Shown here: positions 1-45,989 of the stretch, in pieces
How the letters are laid out: every line of letters starts with the position of its first letter
Numbering within the stretch: the stretch's first letter is position 1
The notes under the pieces: generated by a model
Told to the model about the DNA's origin: nothing
What the model saw: only the letters and a program-made list of their open reading frames with translations
Database searches by the model: none
Program-made: the position numbers and the translations under genes
Assembly: GCF_040802235.1 (NCBI RefSeq)
Contig: NC_133166.1
Span: forward strand, 8,866,001 to 8,930,000
Direction of reading: 5' to 3'
DNA: 64,000 nt
Origin: Manis javanica
Taxonomy: Eukaryota; Chordata; Mammalia; Pholidota; Manidae

Positions 1-94
1 CAAACTTTATCAAATATAAAACTAACACAAATGTTTGTCCGATAAATATTTGCTTCCAATAAACCTGATTCTTAAAACTGGAGAGTAAGGAGTT

Positions 95-530
95 TAAACC
101 AACATTTAATAGATATTTATAGAGCATCCATTATATCCTTGAGATAACAGTGGTGAACAAGACAGACAAGGCATGCCTCACGGATTCTATGTTCCTGTGG
201 AACAGATAGATAATAAGTAGGAAAATGCATTAATTATAGGCAGTTTTAGGTGCTACGTAGAAGTAAACAGAGTAATAAAACTTGAATAGCTGGAGAAGGC
301 CACTTCAACGAGGTCTTTCTGAGGAGGTAAAATATTTATCAGTGAGAATTTCACCAACAGTGAAAATGAGCCGTCTTGTGAAAAACTGGCAAATTATTTC
401 AGGTAGACAATAGCAACATGTGGAGGTAATGAGAGAGAAAAATAGAGAGGGTTTGAGGACCAAACAGGAGGCAAGAGTTTCAGGACAGTGAACAATTGGA
501 GGAACAAAGGGAGAGGTAGGGCACATCATG
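95..530 (+). repeat. Ancient L2/MIR-type fossil
   Basis: Contains the decayed hallmark order of this class: a 'tatttatagagcatcc' opening, then 'gtggtgaacaagacagacaagg', then a G/A-rich stretch. Boundaries are approximate. Confidence 0.35.
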
Positions 531-1134
531 CAGGGTTTGAGAGGATTTTATGGAGAGATGATAAAAAGTTTACCTATTGGAAGTGTCCAGCTTCCCAATA
601 TTGGGAGTAACTTGATGTGATTTACATTTAAATAAAAAATCACAATGGGATAAGGGTGGATTCAGTGTGATACAGTGACTAGGGAGATGGGAGTGGGGGT
701 GGTGGGAAAAGGAAGAGTCAGGGATGATACTGAGGTTCCTAGTTTGTACATTAAATTCAAGAAAAAGTGTTTAAAATTAGAAGGTAATGGCAGTCATCCA
801 TCCAGCAAGAAACAATAACTTGTTCAACCATAGTGGTGTTGGTAGGAAGAGATTGTTTTATAGGATCATCCTGGTCTATCAGTAAAAAAATTCTGCTTCT
901 TAAAAATTTCGTTTCAAAAACTTGGTTTATTTAACAGAAGGAAATAGTGAACTGAGAATGGGATCACACTGTAGAGACTACCTCAGTAATTCACAGTTCA
1001 ACTGCCCCCGCATGCATGTTCTGTCTAAGTCATTTACACAACCTTTCTTTTAATTTTCTGACTGCGTCAGTAAGTAGACGAAGCTTCACTTCCTTATTTT
1101 CATTCTAACAATGTAACTTAAAACTATAAGTCTT

Positions 1135-1300
1135 TTGTTGGCTATCAGATCTGTACTCACTAGCAGTTTGACCATGGAAAGGTCACTTATCCTTTCTGAG
1201 CTCCAGTTTCCTTTTCTGTAAAGTGGAAGCAATAATATCTGGAAGATTGCTATCAGACTGACATAATATATGAATGCACAGTGAAAAACAATAATAAGCT
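1135..1300 (+). repeat. MIR SINE fossil, sense
   Basis: The MIR core order is clear: 'ctagcagtttgacc', then a 'ggtcacttatcctttctgagc' block, then 'cagtttccttttctgtaaa' and a short A/T tail. Confidence 0.6.
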
Positions 1301-3164
1301 ACTCAAATAGAAAGCACAATTATTTTCCTAACTTCATCAGCTTACATTCCATCAAATTCAAGGATGCCCTTTTCCAGTTTTTATATCTTAATTGAGTAAA
1401 CCCAGCATATTCCCACCCCTGATATGCAGAAGTGATACTAGTGACCCATGATCAGTAGGGGATGTGCTTTGAGTGGTTTTTCCATTCTTGGAATTGTGTT
1501 TGTGGTCATATTAACCACTCTGCTCATCCTTATTCACCTGTGACTAAGAACACACATTTTTGAGATAGCTGACAGTGAGAGAATCTCAGGGTATATAAAG
1601 TTATTCTGGTGAGGAAGTTCTCAGAACGTGGTCCAAGGACTCATGAGAATCCGTTAGACTTTTCTGGGAGTGCAGAGTTCTTCCTTCTTCAGTTAAGTAT
1701 CTGTATAATGATGGGTTTTCGTCATATTCTTCAACCAAAACAACATATCTGAACAGATGGCATGTGGCAGTATATATAATACAGCACTCTTCCATGAAGT
1801 TAGGCAAAGTTTGCAAAATTAAAACAATGTTACACATCTCACTAATTTTTTGTTGTTTTGGAAAATGTAGCTTTATTTTTTAAAAAGTCTGTTACTTTAT
1901 GTTATAATCAAACAAGTCAGTACTTAAGATTTTTACTTTTAATTTCTGATAGGGTGAACACTGTAAGATGTACTCCATATAAACAAAAGCTCTTTGGAGT
2001 CTTCATAACCTTTAAGAATGCGAAGGGGTCCTGAGAAACATCGGTACAGTACAGTCAACCAATCTGAGCAGCATTACCTAGCAACCCTGTGATTTTGTCC
2101 AGGGTAAGCTCCAATCAGCTAAGTTTTCACGCATATAAAGCTAGTTATTTACTCCTTCTGCCTTCCTTCCTTTCATAATTTTATTGAGAGGACAAATAAG
2201 TAAATATTGGCCAGGCTCTGTCAAAATCTCTAAGGTATGAAAATAATGCAGTCCTGCTGTCAAGGGCATGGATCCTAGTGGAAAAGGCAGTCAGTCAGCT
2301 AATTGCCATGAATTACAGGAACATGAAGTCACGGAAGTTTTGACATCTGCCCAGATCAGGAGGACAGAAATGGACTACAGCACTTGGGACATCACAAGAC
2401 CTGAGTAAATGGTCCAGGGTCCTTTTTATGCTCATAGATCACACCGCTAATTTCAAACAGAAGATTCTTAATGTAACTGCCATGATAGTGCACCACTCCT
2501 GTTTTTCTTCAGGAAAGAACCTGTCATAGCATGTAGTTCGCCGACAGTAGCCTTCTGTCATAACTTCAGCATCCATCTCAGCTTTCCAGTCAAGGGCAGT
2601 GACTAAGTCCAGCACAGATACTAGGGCCATTCCTGCCCAAGCCAACCTTGTCTGTGGGGGTCTTTGCGCCAGAATTCCCTACTGGGTTGGCTGAAACTAT
2701 CGCAGGGCTCTATTCCTGAGTCTCTCTCTCCTTAGCCCTCCTTCCTGTCTTCCCTTCCCAGGTGTCTGAACTTCACTGCAGCCCATGGCTTTCTCTTCCT
2801 ATTCCTTTCCCCTCTCCACTTTCTCTTTCAAGAGAATTACTCCTTAATAAATACTATGAGCCTCAGTTTTGTCTCTAATAAAATTGAAATTAGATAATCT
2901 CTTCCTCATTCAATTGTATAACTCAATGAGCTAATTCTTCAGAATTTTATGGTCAAATTGGAAGCCCTAAATAAATAATTATAGTTATTATGACTACTGA
3001 TAGAGGTGTCGGTGTACAATACCAAGTAACATTCTGTAGTAATACATCCAGTTTTTTCTCTGTTTCTAAGATCTTCCTTTATTTTGCTACACTTTCCCCA
3101 TCAGTGGCTTTCAAACTTGTCACAAGTCAGGGAAATCATGATGCCAAATACCGTGAAATAAATA

Positions 3165-3515
3165 GCTGCCCTTTGAACTACATGGGTTTGAACTGCTTGG
3201 GTCCACTTTGTACATGGCTATTTTTCAATGAATATACTGTAAATACTTTTGGAGATTTGCAACAATTTGGAAAAAAGAAACTACTTGATGAACTGTATAG
3301 GGTAGAAATACTAAAAAAAAAAAAGAAAAGAAAATGAAAAGGTTATGTCATGAATGCATAAAATACATGTAGATACTAGTCTGTTTTATCATTTGCTACT
3401 TTACTACTATAAAATCAGCAGTTGGCTATTAGTAGTTTTTAGGGAGACAAAAGTTATACATGGATTTTTCAGTTGTGTTCCTAACCCCTGCATTTTCAAG
3501 ACTCAATTGTAGCTA
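3165..3515 (+). mobile_element. DNA-transposon fossil, TcMar/Tigger-like, copy 1
   Basis: Starts near 'ccctttgaactacatggg' and carries 'ttttggagatttgcaacaattt', 'atgtagatactagtctg' and 'ggctattagtag'. It is collinear with 19945-20272, so the two are copies of one dispersed element. The family name is from memory. Confidence 0.5.
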
Positions 3516-3534
3516 TATTTATGTCCATCATGTT

Positions 3535-3850
3535 ATTCATTTAACATATTTGAGCACTTACTGTGTGCGAGAAATTACTCAGGGTGCTAAGATTGCAATG
3601 GAGAACAGGATTTGGAACCTACTATCTAATTAATAGGGAAACATTTTCTAACAGAAATATACACAATAATAAATGTAGTAAGACAGATCTATATGAATTC
3701 ATTTGGACTTATGAAAACCAGATGAAGTGGTCATAGAAGACACATGCCCATTTTATAGATGAGAAAACCAAAGCACAAAGAGGAAGTAAAATAACTTCCT
3801 CAGGATCAAGGAAGCTCCCAGCTCAGGCAGTGACTAAGTCCTTGCAGTTT
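3535..3850 (+). repeat. L2/MIR-type fossils
   Basis: 'tgagcacttactgtgtgcga' is followed by 'gctaagattgcaatgg'. A separate MIR-like block then gives 'cattttatagatgagaaaac' and 'agtaaaataacttcctca'. Confidence 0.45.
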
Positions 3851-3856
3851 ACCTCT

Positions 3857-4064
3857 GAACCAGTGATTTTCAAACTGTAGCTGCATCAGGATCCCCTGAA
3901 GGGGATTGTTAAGACACAGAATGCTGGACCTACACAGACATTTTCTGCTTCAGTAGGGATGAGGTGAGGGTCAGAAATTTTTGCATTTCTTAGAAATTCT
4001 AAGATGTGGGTACTGCTGGTCCTTTTTTACCCCGGGAGCACATTATGAGAACTACTGTTAAGCA
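3857..4064. mobile_element. MER5-type hAT-Charlie MITE fossil
   Basis: Shows the MER5 pattern of imperfect terminal inverted repeats around a short core. It opens 'ccagtgattttcaaactgtagctgcatc' across 3860-3887 and closes 'gagcacattatgagaactactg'. 'atcccctgaaggggattgtta' marks the left half. Confidence 0.65.
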
Positions 4065-5539
4065 ATGCTGCTTCTCTGTGAACCTCCTCAGAATTATCTG
4101 AACCTAACACTAAATTCTGGTCTGCTTATAAACTCACTTTTATTTCATCATTTTAACATATACCAAATTTTCAGGATTGCAACATCCAGATAAATTAATG
4201 GAGGATTGTATTTTGTTCTGCTGAGACCTTGACCAAGAATTGTCTATCATCAGCAACTGAGGTATGGTAGTTGAATGAACATCTGATAAGGTATTTGAGT
4301 TATAACTCACTGAAATATCTCTGTTTTCTGAGAAAAAGTACCTGTCACTTTCATTATGATTCTACAATACATAGAGACATAAAAAGCAAGTATCAGAATG
4401 TCTCATTCTGTTGTACAGTATATTCATAAATGAACATTTTAGAAGATGGAATAGTCTTTGTATTAGAAATGTATTTAAAATACCTTTTTATTTGTCCTTT
4501 ATATTACATTTGGTGTTTTTTATATTAAATGTGTAAGTAGTTTACATTGTATATGGGTTTCATTTCAAATAGTAGGTAGTCTCTTTAAAATATTTCTTAT
4601 AAAAATAAAAGTTTGGGTTTGATCAGTTTGAGAATCACTAAATACATTTTTCTCCCTGCTAATGGAGAGAGGATTAGTATTTTATTTTGAGGGAGAATAG
4701 TCTGGGAATTATTAGCTGATTAGAAATAAACTAAATTGAAAATCAAGGTATCTGAAGTTTGAATCTTAAAGTGGCAATGTGACATTCATCTAGTTATTAC
4801 TTTTAGATCTCCATTTTCCAATATTAAAATGAATCTATTAGACTAAGAGTGCTCCATGATCCCTTTCTACTTATCATTCATTGAACAAAGACTGTTAAAC
4901 TCTCTTCAGCATTAAAAATGCTACTTTGATTACACCCATCAAAGAAATCCAACTTGATGTTCAACTCTTCAATATTAATGACCTGGTAAAAATTTTAGTG
5001 TTTTTAATAACCAATGACACACTTTCCCAGAGACTGAGGCAATGCTACTCTGTTGGTGTATCTCTGAAGTAAGTGTGTTAACTTAATTGTATGGTGTCAG
5101 CTTTTAATGCTAATAAAGGACTATAGAAGCTAGAAGTTGGATGTTGACCCCATCCTTGCCTTTGCAGTAGCATTTTCACTTCTGAGCTTTCAAGGGCAAC
5201 TCCTTGCCAAGTCCAAGTACGCTTGCAGGCCTAGAAATGAAGACAGAGTTACTAAGTGCACTGTCTTGAGTGTTTTCAAGCCAGAGTCTAGGGAGACAAA
5301 GGTGAATACTGTGGATTTGCTCCTTTTGAATGCTTATAATCTAATGGAAACCGTGGACAAAAATATTTGTTACCAGTGTGATGACAGCAGAGTCCATGTG
5401 CCATAGAGGACGGAGACACATGAAAGTCTGTTTTGTTCATCACTTGTCCTTGATGCTGGCATGAGGCTTGTCACCTAATAGACAATGTGCACTGTTAAAC
5501 CACAAAAATTCAACTGAGTAGATTTTAAAGATCTGAGTC

Positions 5540-5960
5540 TATTAATTGATTCATGAATCGGGCAGCATCCCATCTAGCAAGTAGAGGGGGCCTCCAAAGG
5601 GCCACAGAAAGGATAAAGCTTTTAAAGGCAGGACAAGGAAGTCACAAGCAGAAAAAAGGTTTATTTTGGGTGAGGTCACCTTAACTTTGGGTGTAAGGGT
5701 CTTACTAGATGAATCACCCCATCTTCCTTTGGGGGATGGAGAGGGTCCATGTGACAGATTACCTTACTGGTGCTAACCCGAAAGTTCCCGAATGACCAGT
5801 TTGGATGACATTTCCGGGGGAAGTTGAAACTGCCATTAGGTTAGGTATTTAGCCCTAGTTTGGTAATGTGGCTTAATATAAGTGACTCTATTCTGGGCTT
5901 GTATTTTCTTTCTGACAGCAGGAAAGGAGCCCCAAATTCCAACAATGGCCAGGAAAGTCG
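5540..5960. mobile_element. LTR-like fossil, family unresolved
   Basis: A moderately GC-rich block ('gaatcgggcagcatcccatc' onward, then 'aaaggtttattttgg') looks like an old endogenous retroviral LTR. I see no internal genes and could not define ends or a target-site duplication. Confidence 0.3.
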
Positions 5961-6608
5961 GAGTAGCTCTTACAGAAAAGGGTGATATTTAAACTGAGCT
6001 AAGTGGCACCTGGAAATAGTGCCGGTGATCAGTGATTGGCGATCAGACTGACACACTGGGACCTGCTTATAATCCAGCTTTCTCCCACCTGACTCCTTCC
6101 TCACCCTGGGCAAAGTACTTCCTCTCTCAGGGCCTCCTGCTTTTCACCTGGAAAAGAAGGATTGAGCAACATAATCTCTGAGAGCTTTTGTTCATGTGTG
6201 TGTGTTAATTAAATGCTGTAAAGTGTGCAGGGGAAAAAAAAAATTACACAAAAAATGCAAGTTTGCACTAAAACTGAGCCTCCTGTGGATAACAGGCAAA
6301 CAACATTAACAGGAAACCAGACAAAACCAAATAGAAAAAGGTAGTGAAAGTTCTGGAAAACGGAAGGAAGAACAGTTATAAAGCAGCTGTGGTGGCTGGG
6401 GGTACCAAGTAAAATCTGAGGAAAAACACTGAGTCGGTGAGAAAAAAGCAAGTAAGGCAGGGGGAGGCAAGAGGTAAGGGAAATCCCCACTTGTTAGATC
6501 TTTCCCTCCCTGGGCCTTTTTCTCACCACCTGTCTCCTCCACCTCCCCCCTTCTGTCCGGTTTTTCCGTCCCACCCCCAGCCCCACGTTCAAATTCTCTC
6601 TCCTCTCA

Positions 6609-6631
6609 CCCCCACCTCCCACCCCCACCCC
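6609..6631 (-). promoter_or_regulatory. Putative G-quadruplex / i-motif tract upstream of CTSC promoter
   Basis: On the + strand the C-runs are C5, C2, C3, C5 and C4 with 1-nt spacers. The minus strand therefore has four G-tracts of three or more Gs with very short loops, a classic quadruplex pattern. It lies inside a longer, almost pure pyrimidine stretch (about 6490-6640), roughly 350 bp upstream of the start codon. Folding is inferred from pattern only. Confidence 0.5.
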
Positions 6632-6915
6632 AGTTACTTCTCAAGGAGCGAACTCTGGGTCGCGCGTGGAACAGCTTCGCTCGTAAACGCTACCCTGAGA
6701 CGTCGCTTTGGCCGCAGATCCAGCCCCCGGGCTCGCCCAGGGAGGGAGCAAAGTCCCATTACCAGGCTTGGCGCCCCGGGCGCTCTGAGCCCCGACCTGC
6801 AGGGCGCGGCCCCGCCCGGCGCCGGCGCCCAATGCCCCGCAGCCCCTAGACGCCGCCCCTCGGCCGGCTTCCGGCCCCTCCGCTTATTTTAGGGCGCGCG
6901 TTGCGAGCTGCCTCG

Positions 6916-6940
6916 CTGCTGCTGCTGCTGCCGCTGCTGC
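6916..6940 (+). repeat. CTG/CCG triplet run in the CTSC leader
   Basis: Five CTG triplets are followed by CCG and two more CTG triplets in the presumed 5' UTR. The run is in frame with the CTSC start codon. The frame is open back to a TAG at 6847-6849 but contains no ATG, so 6985 is taken as the start. That ATG has A at -3 and G at +4, a strong Kozak context. Confidence 0.75.
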
Positions 6941-6984
6941 CCCCCGGGTGCTGCTCCCTCCTCCGCCTCTCCGGCCCCGCCAGC

Positions 6985-41007
<34,023 letters not shown>

Positions 41008-41164
41008 GGTATGCCTCCCAGAATTTCATAACGACTGCCATCGGACATGAAAGGGGATTGATTTATCCAGAGACTGAAGCCTTTTACAGCAGCAGTTTCG
41101 GAAGATTACAAATAGATTCCTCTGAAGAATTTTTGCCTTTGAAACTAGAACTGCCCTTGATTTT

Positions 41165-41170
41165 AATAAA
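41165..41170 (+). terminator. CTSC: CTSC poly(A) signal AATAAA
   Basis: The first AATAAA downstream of the stop, 158 nt after it, followed by TACTTTTTTCT-type U-rich sequence around 41190-41200. It gives a short 3' UTR of about 180 nt. A second AATAAA at 41533-41538 could define a longer 3' UTR of about 550 nt. Which one dominates is not visible from sequence. Confidence 0.65.
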
Positions 41171-41288
41171 CCTTCCCATCAACCACTGGCCTACTTTTTT
41201 CTAGCTACCCATTAAATGAGGTTTTTATAGCTATACAATAATGAATTCTGCTAATAATTTGTAATTCAAACAAACTGTATTTTTAAAA

Positions 41289-41327
41289 ATCTGTGCTATT
41301 TTTAAAAATCTGTGTGATAGCACAGAT
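41289..41327. repeat. 11-bp perfect inverted repeat downstream of CTSC poly(A) signal
   Basis: ATCTGTGCTAT (41289-41299) pairs with ATAGCACAGAT (41317-41327) across a 17-nt loop. The loop includes a second copy of TTTTTAAAAATCTGTG. It lies about 120 bp past the AATAAA. Confidence 0.85.
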
Positions 41328-41914
41328 GTTTAAATTGTAAAAATCACAAGAAAATAATGGCAATGAGTATTAAACTTTTAAGAAGTTCTTCATAAATGTC
41401 CAGGTGATAAAAATTATATAATCTATGTGTGTGCTTGAGAGTTTTTGCCATTGGCTTCTTCACTTAGATTCACTCATGTGACTTATGTAAGTACTTTATT
41501 AAGAAAAAGCATTTGTGGGTATTTCAATTAAAAATAAAACTGAACCTCTATGATAATGGATATGTTCAAATAATGACTAGTGAACCCTAAAATCATCTGT
41601 TGGATATTTGATGAACCAGAGGCTGTAAAGAAAAATAGTTTTGATAAAAATCTGGATAGTGGTGAAATGTTTTCATGGTATCTCTTGCATTTGAATTGAT
41701 TGGTTAGCCTTCACTGGGTGAGCAATACTAGGTCAGTTAAGGAATACTAGCAATTTAGATTTTGGCAGATCCTTGGGATCTCCAGGGATATTTCACAGTA
41801 GTATGAAACCTCTATGCTGAGTAAACAGATGGCATCTATTAGAAATTATGTGACTGTCCAGCAAATTAGGCAGTCAGAGCTCTAAAACATAAGCAAAAAC
41901 CGTAAGACCTTTGA

Positions 41915-42040
41915 AGCTGGAAAGAACCATAGATATGATCTAACCTCTTTGCACAGGCAAATTAGAAAGAGGGACAGTGACTTGTCCAAGGTCACCTAGG
42001 TGGTAAGGATAGAGTCGTGATTAAAACCTTGAACTAAGTC
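41915..42040 (+). repeat. MIR fossil
   Basis: 'tgcacaggcaaattagaaag', 'agtgacttgtccaaggtcac', 'ctaggtggtaaggatagagt': the typical MIR 3' half. Confidence 0.55.
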
Positions 42041-42492
42041 CTTCTCCTTGAGCACCTTGAGATTCTGAATCTCCACACCTTCCACTGGAGTATGCAGAAC
42101 CACCAGGGGATACTAGGTCCATACTGGAAACTTTCTGTATCACGGTTCACTACAGGGACACTTTTGCTCTCCTTGACTGAAGTGGCACTCCAGGAGTATG
42201 CCCCATCTCTAAGGTGTGGGGCACCTTCATGCACTTCCTGGCACTCTGCTGCATACCTTTTACCTTTCACCACATGGTGACACAGAAGCAGACACTTGGA
42301 AAACAGGCATAGCCAAGGCCATTATTATCTGGAAGGCCTCCAAGGAGGTATATTTTCTTTGTTATTGATTGAATGTAATCTTAGTCCTACTTTATGCCCA
42401 GCCTTGTTGCTATGTGAAAGTGTAGATAGACTTTGAAGTCAAGCGTGAATTTATTTTTTACTAAAATTTTAAAGATATTACCTATCAGCTTA

Positions 42493-42522
42493 ACATGTTA
42501 AATAAGGTTTTATTTAACATGT
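42493..42522. repeat. 13-bp stem, 4-nt loop hairpin
   Basis: ACATGTTAAATAA and TTATTTAACATGT are exact reverse complements separated by GGTT. Confidence 0.85.
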
Positions 42523-43301
42523 ACGTCACTTATCCTCTGGTGGTGTACTTGGATGGCAGTCAGCTGACACATATGAGAGAGCATGTCATGAAAATACCAA
42601 GCACCCATGCTTTTCAGTTTTATAAGGGCCCTGGTTGAGCTCTTAAGATAAATGGTTGTGATGTTATTCATTAAATACTAAAAGACGAAATAGAGGGGTG
42701 AACTTAATTGGCAATGAGAACAGGTCTCCCAAGCATGATTTCGTTGAGAACAAGGAATAAATAGCTTGAAGTTGGCTCTAAATTTTCTGAGATTGCAAGA
42801 GAGATTGCCCAGAATGAGAACTCAAATTGCACTGCACGTCAGCCTGCTAGTATTCCTTAGCTAACCTAGTACTGCTCACCCAATGAAGGCTAACCAATAC
42901 TTACAAATGCAAGCCTGCATTTACCTGTTATTGGAGTCTGCTTTTCCTATTTCTGTACAACAGAAAGGTCACTATTTCATCTGCAGTAGTGAAATTCATT
43001 AGAGATGGTGACTAAATGGAACATCTTGTTTCCTTAAGCCATGAGATGAAACTGTTAAAACGTACTACAAAAAGCAGCAAGGTTTCATTGTTTATACTTC
43101 TTTATACTGGTGCTACTATATAATATAATCAAAGTCTACTGACAAATTGAGCTCTGGAAAAAATGGGTTGGGAACTATGGCTAACATATCCAGACATTGC
43201 CAGAAAACTACAGTGAGAAATGGGTGGATGACACCATCATTCACAAGGGGAAAATAAAGGTTAGCTGGGCAGTCAAGCACAAGCATGACTGACTATGGTA
43301 T

Positions 43302-43354
43302 CTTAGTGCCTGGGTAAAATTTCTGGACCTTAGTACCTGGGTAAGATTTCTGGC
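43302..43354 (+). repeat. 27-bp tandem duplication
   Basis: CTTAGTGCCTGGGTAAAATT at 43302 recurs as CTTAGTACCTGGGTAAGATT at 43329. Both continue into TCTGG. Confidence 0.85.
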
Positions 43355-43455
43355 TCTGCCACTGACTAACCATGAAGCCTTAGGCAGTTAACTTGATCCA
43401 CCCATGCATCAGTTTCCTCATGTGTAAAATGGAGATAACGGGATAGATATTTCTC
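43353..43455 (+). repeat. MIR fossil
   Basis: 'ctctgccactgactaaccat' is followed by 'catcagtttcctcatgtgta' and 'aaatggagataacggg'. This is one of the better preserved MIR copies here. Confidence 0.65.
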
Positions 43456-45989
43456 CTTGCTATTGCAGCAAAGGAACCAAATGGATTTGCACTCTTGTAT
43501 GGCATTATTTGCTTTACTTAAACTCAGGCCTTTCACCATCCCAAGTCTGAGAACTAAAGTAGATTAAGATGCAGTTTCCCCGGCCATCCAAATTTACTCA
43601 CTGAACTCTGTTTGACCTCTAGACACTTAACCTAGGAACTACATAGATTTGGATAGTAAGGAATACCCACACCTACTTCAGAGAGCTCTCTGTGAACTAA
43701 ATTCTTTTATAATATGTGGAGTCTGTAAACAGTGCATAAATGTAAAAATGAGTATATAAATATTAGTTATTATTCAAGTCATTTTTCTGAATTCAAATTG
43801 TAAAACAGTCTGGCTGTAGGGAAGCAGTTATGTTCTACTAATGAACAAACCCTATCCTATGTAGAGGAGGGGCTTGTAAGGTTTTTTTTTTGTAAGGGAG
43901 AAAAGAATGTACAGAGAAACACTGGCCCAGGAAATGCAGAGACAAGCCTCCAAAACCTTGAGGCAGATGATTTTGATTTTTTGGGTTAGAGATTTTTACA
44001 GCCTTCACTGCACTGTTGTTATCGGTGCTGCCCGTGTGGAGGAAAGAGCAACTGTGAGATGATCAAGCTTGGAAAGAAAGCTACAGCAGAGGTGAAAAGG
44101 CCCCAGCTGAGGGAAAGTAAAAAAAAATATTAAAGTTAATCTAAAGCAAAAAACAAGTTGATCTTCCCATTCAGGATTTTCCTAATAGGATAAAGTAAGC
44201 AAAACAGAGTCACAAAACTTTAGTGCTGCTGGAAGGTCACCTGATCCACCTCTGTCATTAAAAGTGGACTTAAATAATAAATCCGAGGTTCTAACTAACA
44301 AATATAAATCTAGATCCCAATGTGTCCAGAACTTTCTACCACACCACACCTACTACTTCACTTTGTTCTGTAAAATCATGTTTAAGTTCCTTTCCAGGTC
44401 TCAAAAATCCTACTTCCATCTCCTGGGGGCAAGTACTCTGATCTCCAATCCATAAGCAGTGGTTTTGGAAGGTTAAATTTAATTTAACAGTTTTCCTCTA
44501 AATACAGCAATGTTATTATTTATATTTCTTAACTGTAATAAGGATTTATTTTTAGTTTAAAGTTAAGCAGAAACTTCTTGACCAAGGTTGGAAAGCTTCA
44601 GACAAAATCTGCTCTGATGGAAAGAAAGTATATGGACTGGAAATCGTGTGTTGGTGTGGGTTAGCCACTGAGCCTTAGTTTCAGTAGCTGTAATATGTTG
44701 ACCTCATTGAGCTGTAGTTCTGATTCACAGTGTGAAATTGGCCTGTAAAACGATTGAAACCTCAGCAGACTTCTTGGCTGTGCTACATAATGTCCTCATG
44801 ATAACCACTACCCAGTGTCCTCAGGACAGCAAACTGAAATTTTAGGAGGTAAACTAGCCCATGGACAGAAAATGCAACACACGTCTTTGAGTCTTCCTTT
44901 TCCCTTTCAGAAGTCTGTTTATTAATATCTCTTTTCTCCACATGCTTTTTAAGAGTTGGCGGAGGATATTTAACCTCTCCTTTTCCAGTTCTGAGGACGT
45001 GATGCTGAGGTAGTAGTTTGATTTTGAACTTCCTGTCCTACAGGGCAGGTTGTTTCTTGAAACTCAATTCCTTAGGTAGTTTAAGTGGTGAAACACTGTG
45101 GTACACTCCAAACTCCCCAGGTTGAGAAAAATGAAAAGCAGATTTGTTCCTCCCTCTCATGCAAAAGATGTAAAGAGATCGAAATCGTAGCAATCAATTT
45201 TGAAAAGGATCAAGTTGGAGAAATAGCCTTCCCCTGCAGAAATGAGGGAAATGCATGAAGCTGAAGTTGTGCATTAAAGTAATCACCGAGATGATTCATT
45301 TTTTCCTGTAATGTATTTTCTGAACCTTCGAAAGTATTGAGTAGTTTCAGTATAGTTTAAGACAAATGAAAGAAAATGAATGCTTTTAAGGATCAGACTT
45401 TTATACCTTCATTCTCTCTTTAAAGGGGTTTTTGGAGAGCTAAAAGAAACGTCTGCTTTCCCCTTAGACTAACAATCCCTATGCGATCATAAGAAATGCA
45501 CAGTATTCCCAAGAGTAGTGGACGTGATCCTAATTCTGCAGGCTAAAATTCAGTTGAGTGACAAGGGTAAATCCATTGAGAGGAAGTAAACAAAACAGCA
45601 CTGTGCCCTGAAAATATCATGGGCTTTGGAATATGACAGTCCTGACTTGGAGTGTGCTCCTCCAGTGCTTGTCATTTGGACCTTAGTCACTTACTGAACA
45701 GAGATCTCTGGTTTTCAGTGTTCACCTGTTATAAGGTGACACTGATACTCATTTTCAAGGGTTGTCTGTGGCCATCTAAAAGAAGCAGTAAGTGTTTATG
45801 GAGCACCTGCTCATAGAAAAAGGTTTAAAGTGCTATATAAAAGTAAAGATGCAGTGCAAAATGAGTTAAAAATAAGTGGGTGAAGTGAAGTAAAGGAAAA
45901 TATAAAGGTAGGAAAGTCGGATATGACAGTGAACATAAAGTCTACAGAATCTATTCTAGCACATGACCTGATACACGGGGCTCATGCTG

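Larger units (their letters stand above)
1..6489. other. Gene-free 5' flank of CTSC
   Basis: AT-rich intergenic DNA. I recognise an L2-like piece (95-530), a MIR (1135-1300), a Tigger-like fossil (3165-3515), L2/MIR pieces (3535-3850), a MER5 element (3857-4064) and an LTR-like stretch (5540-5960). All open frames here are short and look random; no promoter or exon is evident. Confidence 0.7.
41684..42913. repeat. 69-bp inverted repeat, about 88% identical, 1092-bp spacer
   Basis: The arm 41684-41752 contains GGTTAGCCTTCA and AAGGAATACTAGCA. The arm 42845-42913 is its reverse complement with 8 mismatches. Similarity ends sharply inside and outside. The spacer contains a MIR (about 41915-42040). 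Confidence 0.85.

Noticed and set aside
2439..2645. 68-codon minus-strand frame that looked like a possible retrocopy
   Set aside because: I could not match it to any protein, it needs frame changes to extend, and no poly(A) or target-site duplication was found.
6437..6892. 151-codon + strand open frame just upstream of CTSC
   Set aside because: Pro/Ser/Arg-rich translation of the pyrimidine tract and CpG island. It ends before the CTSC start in another frame and has no recognisable domain.
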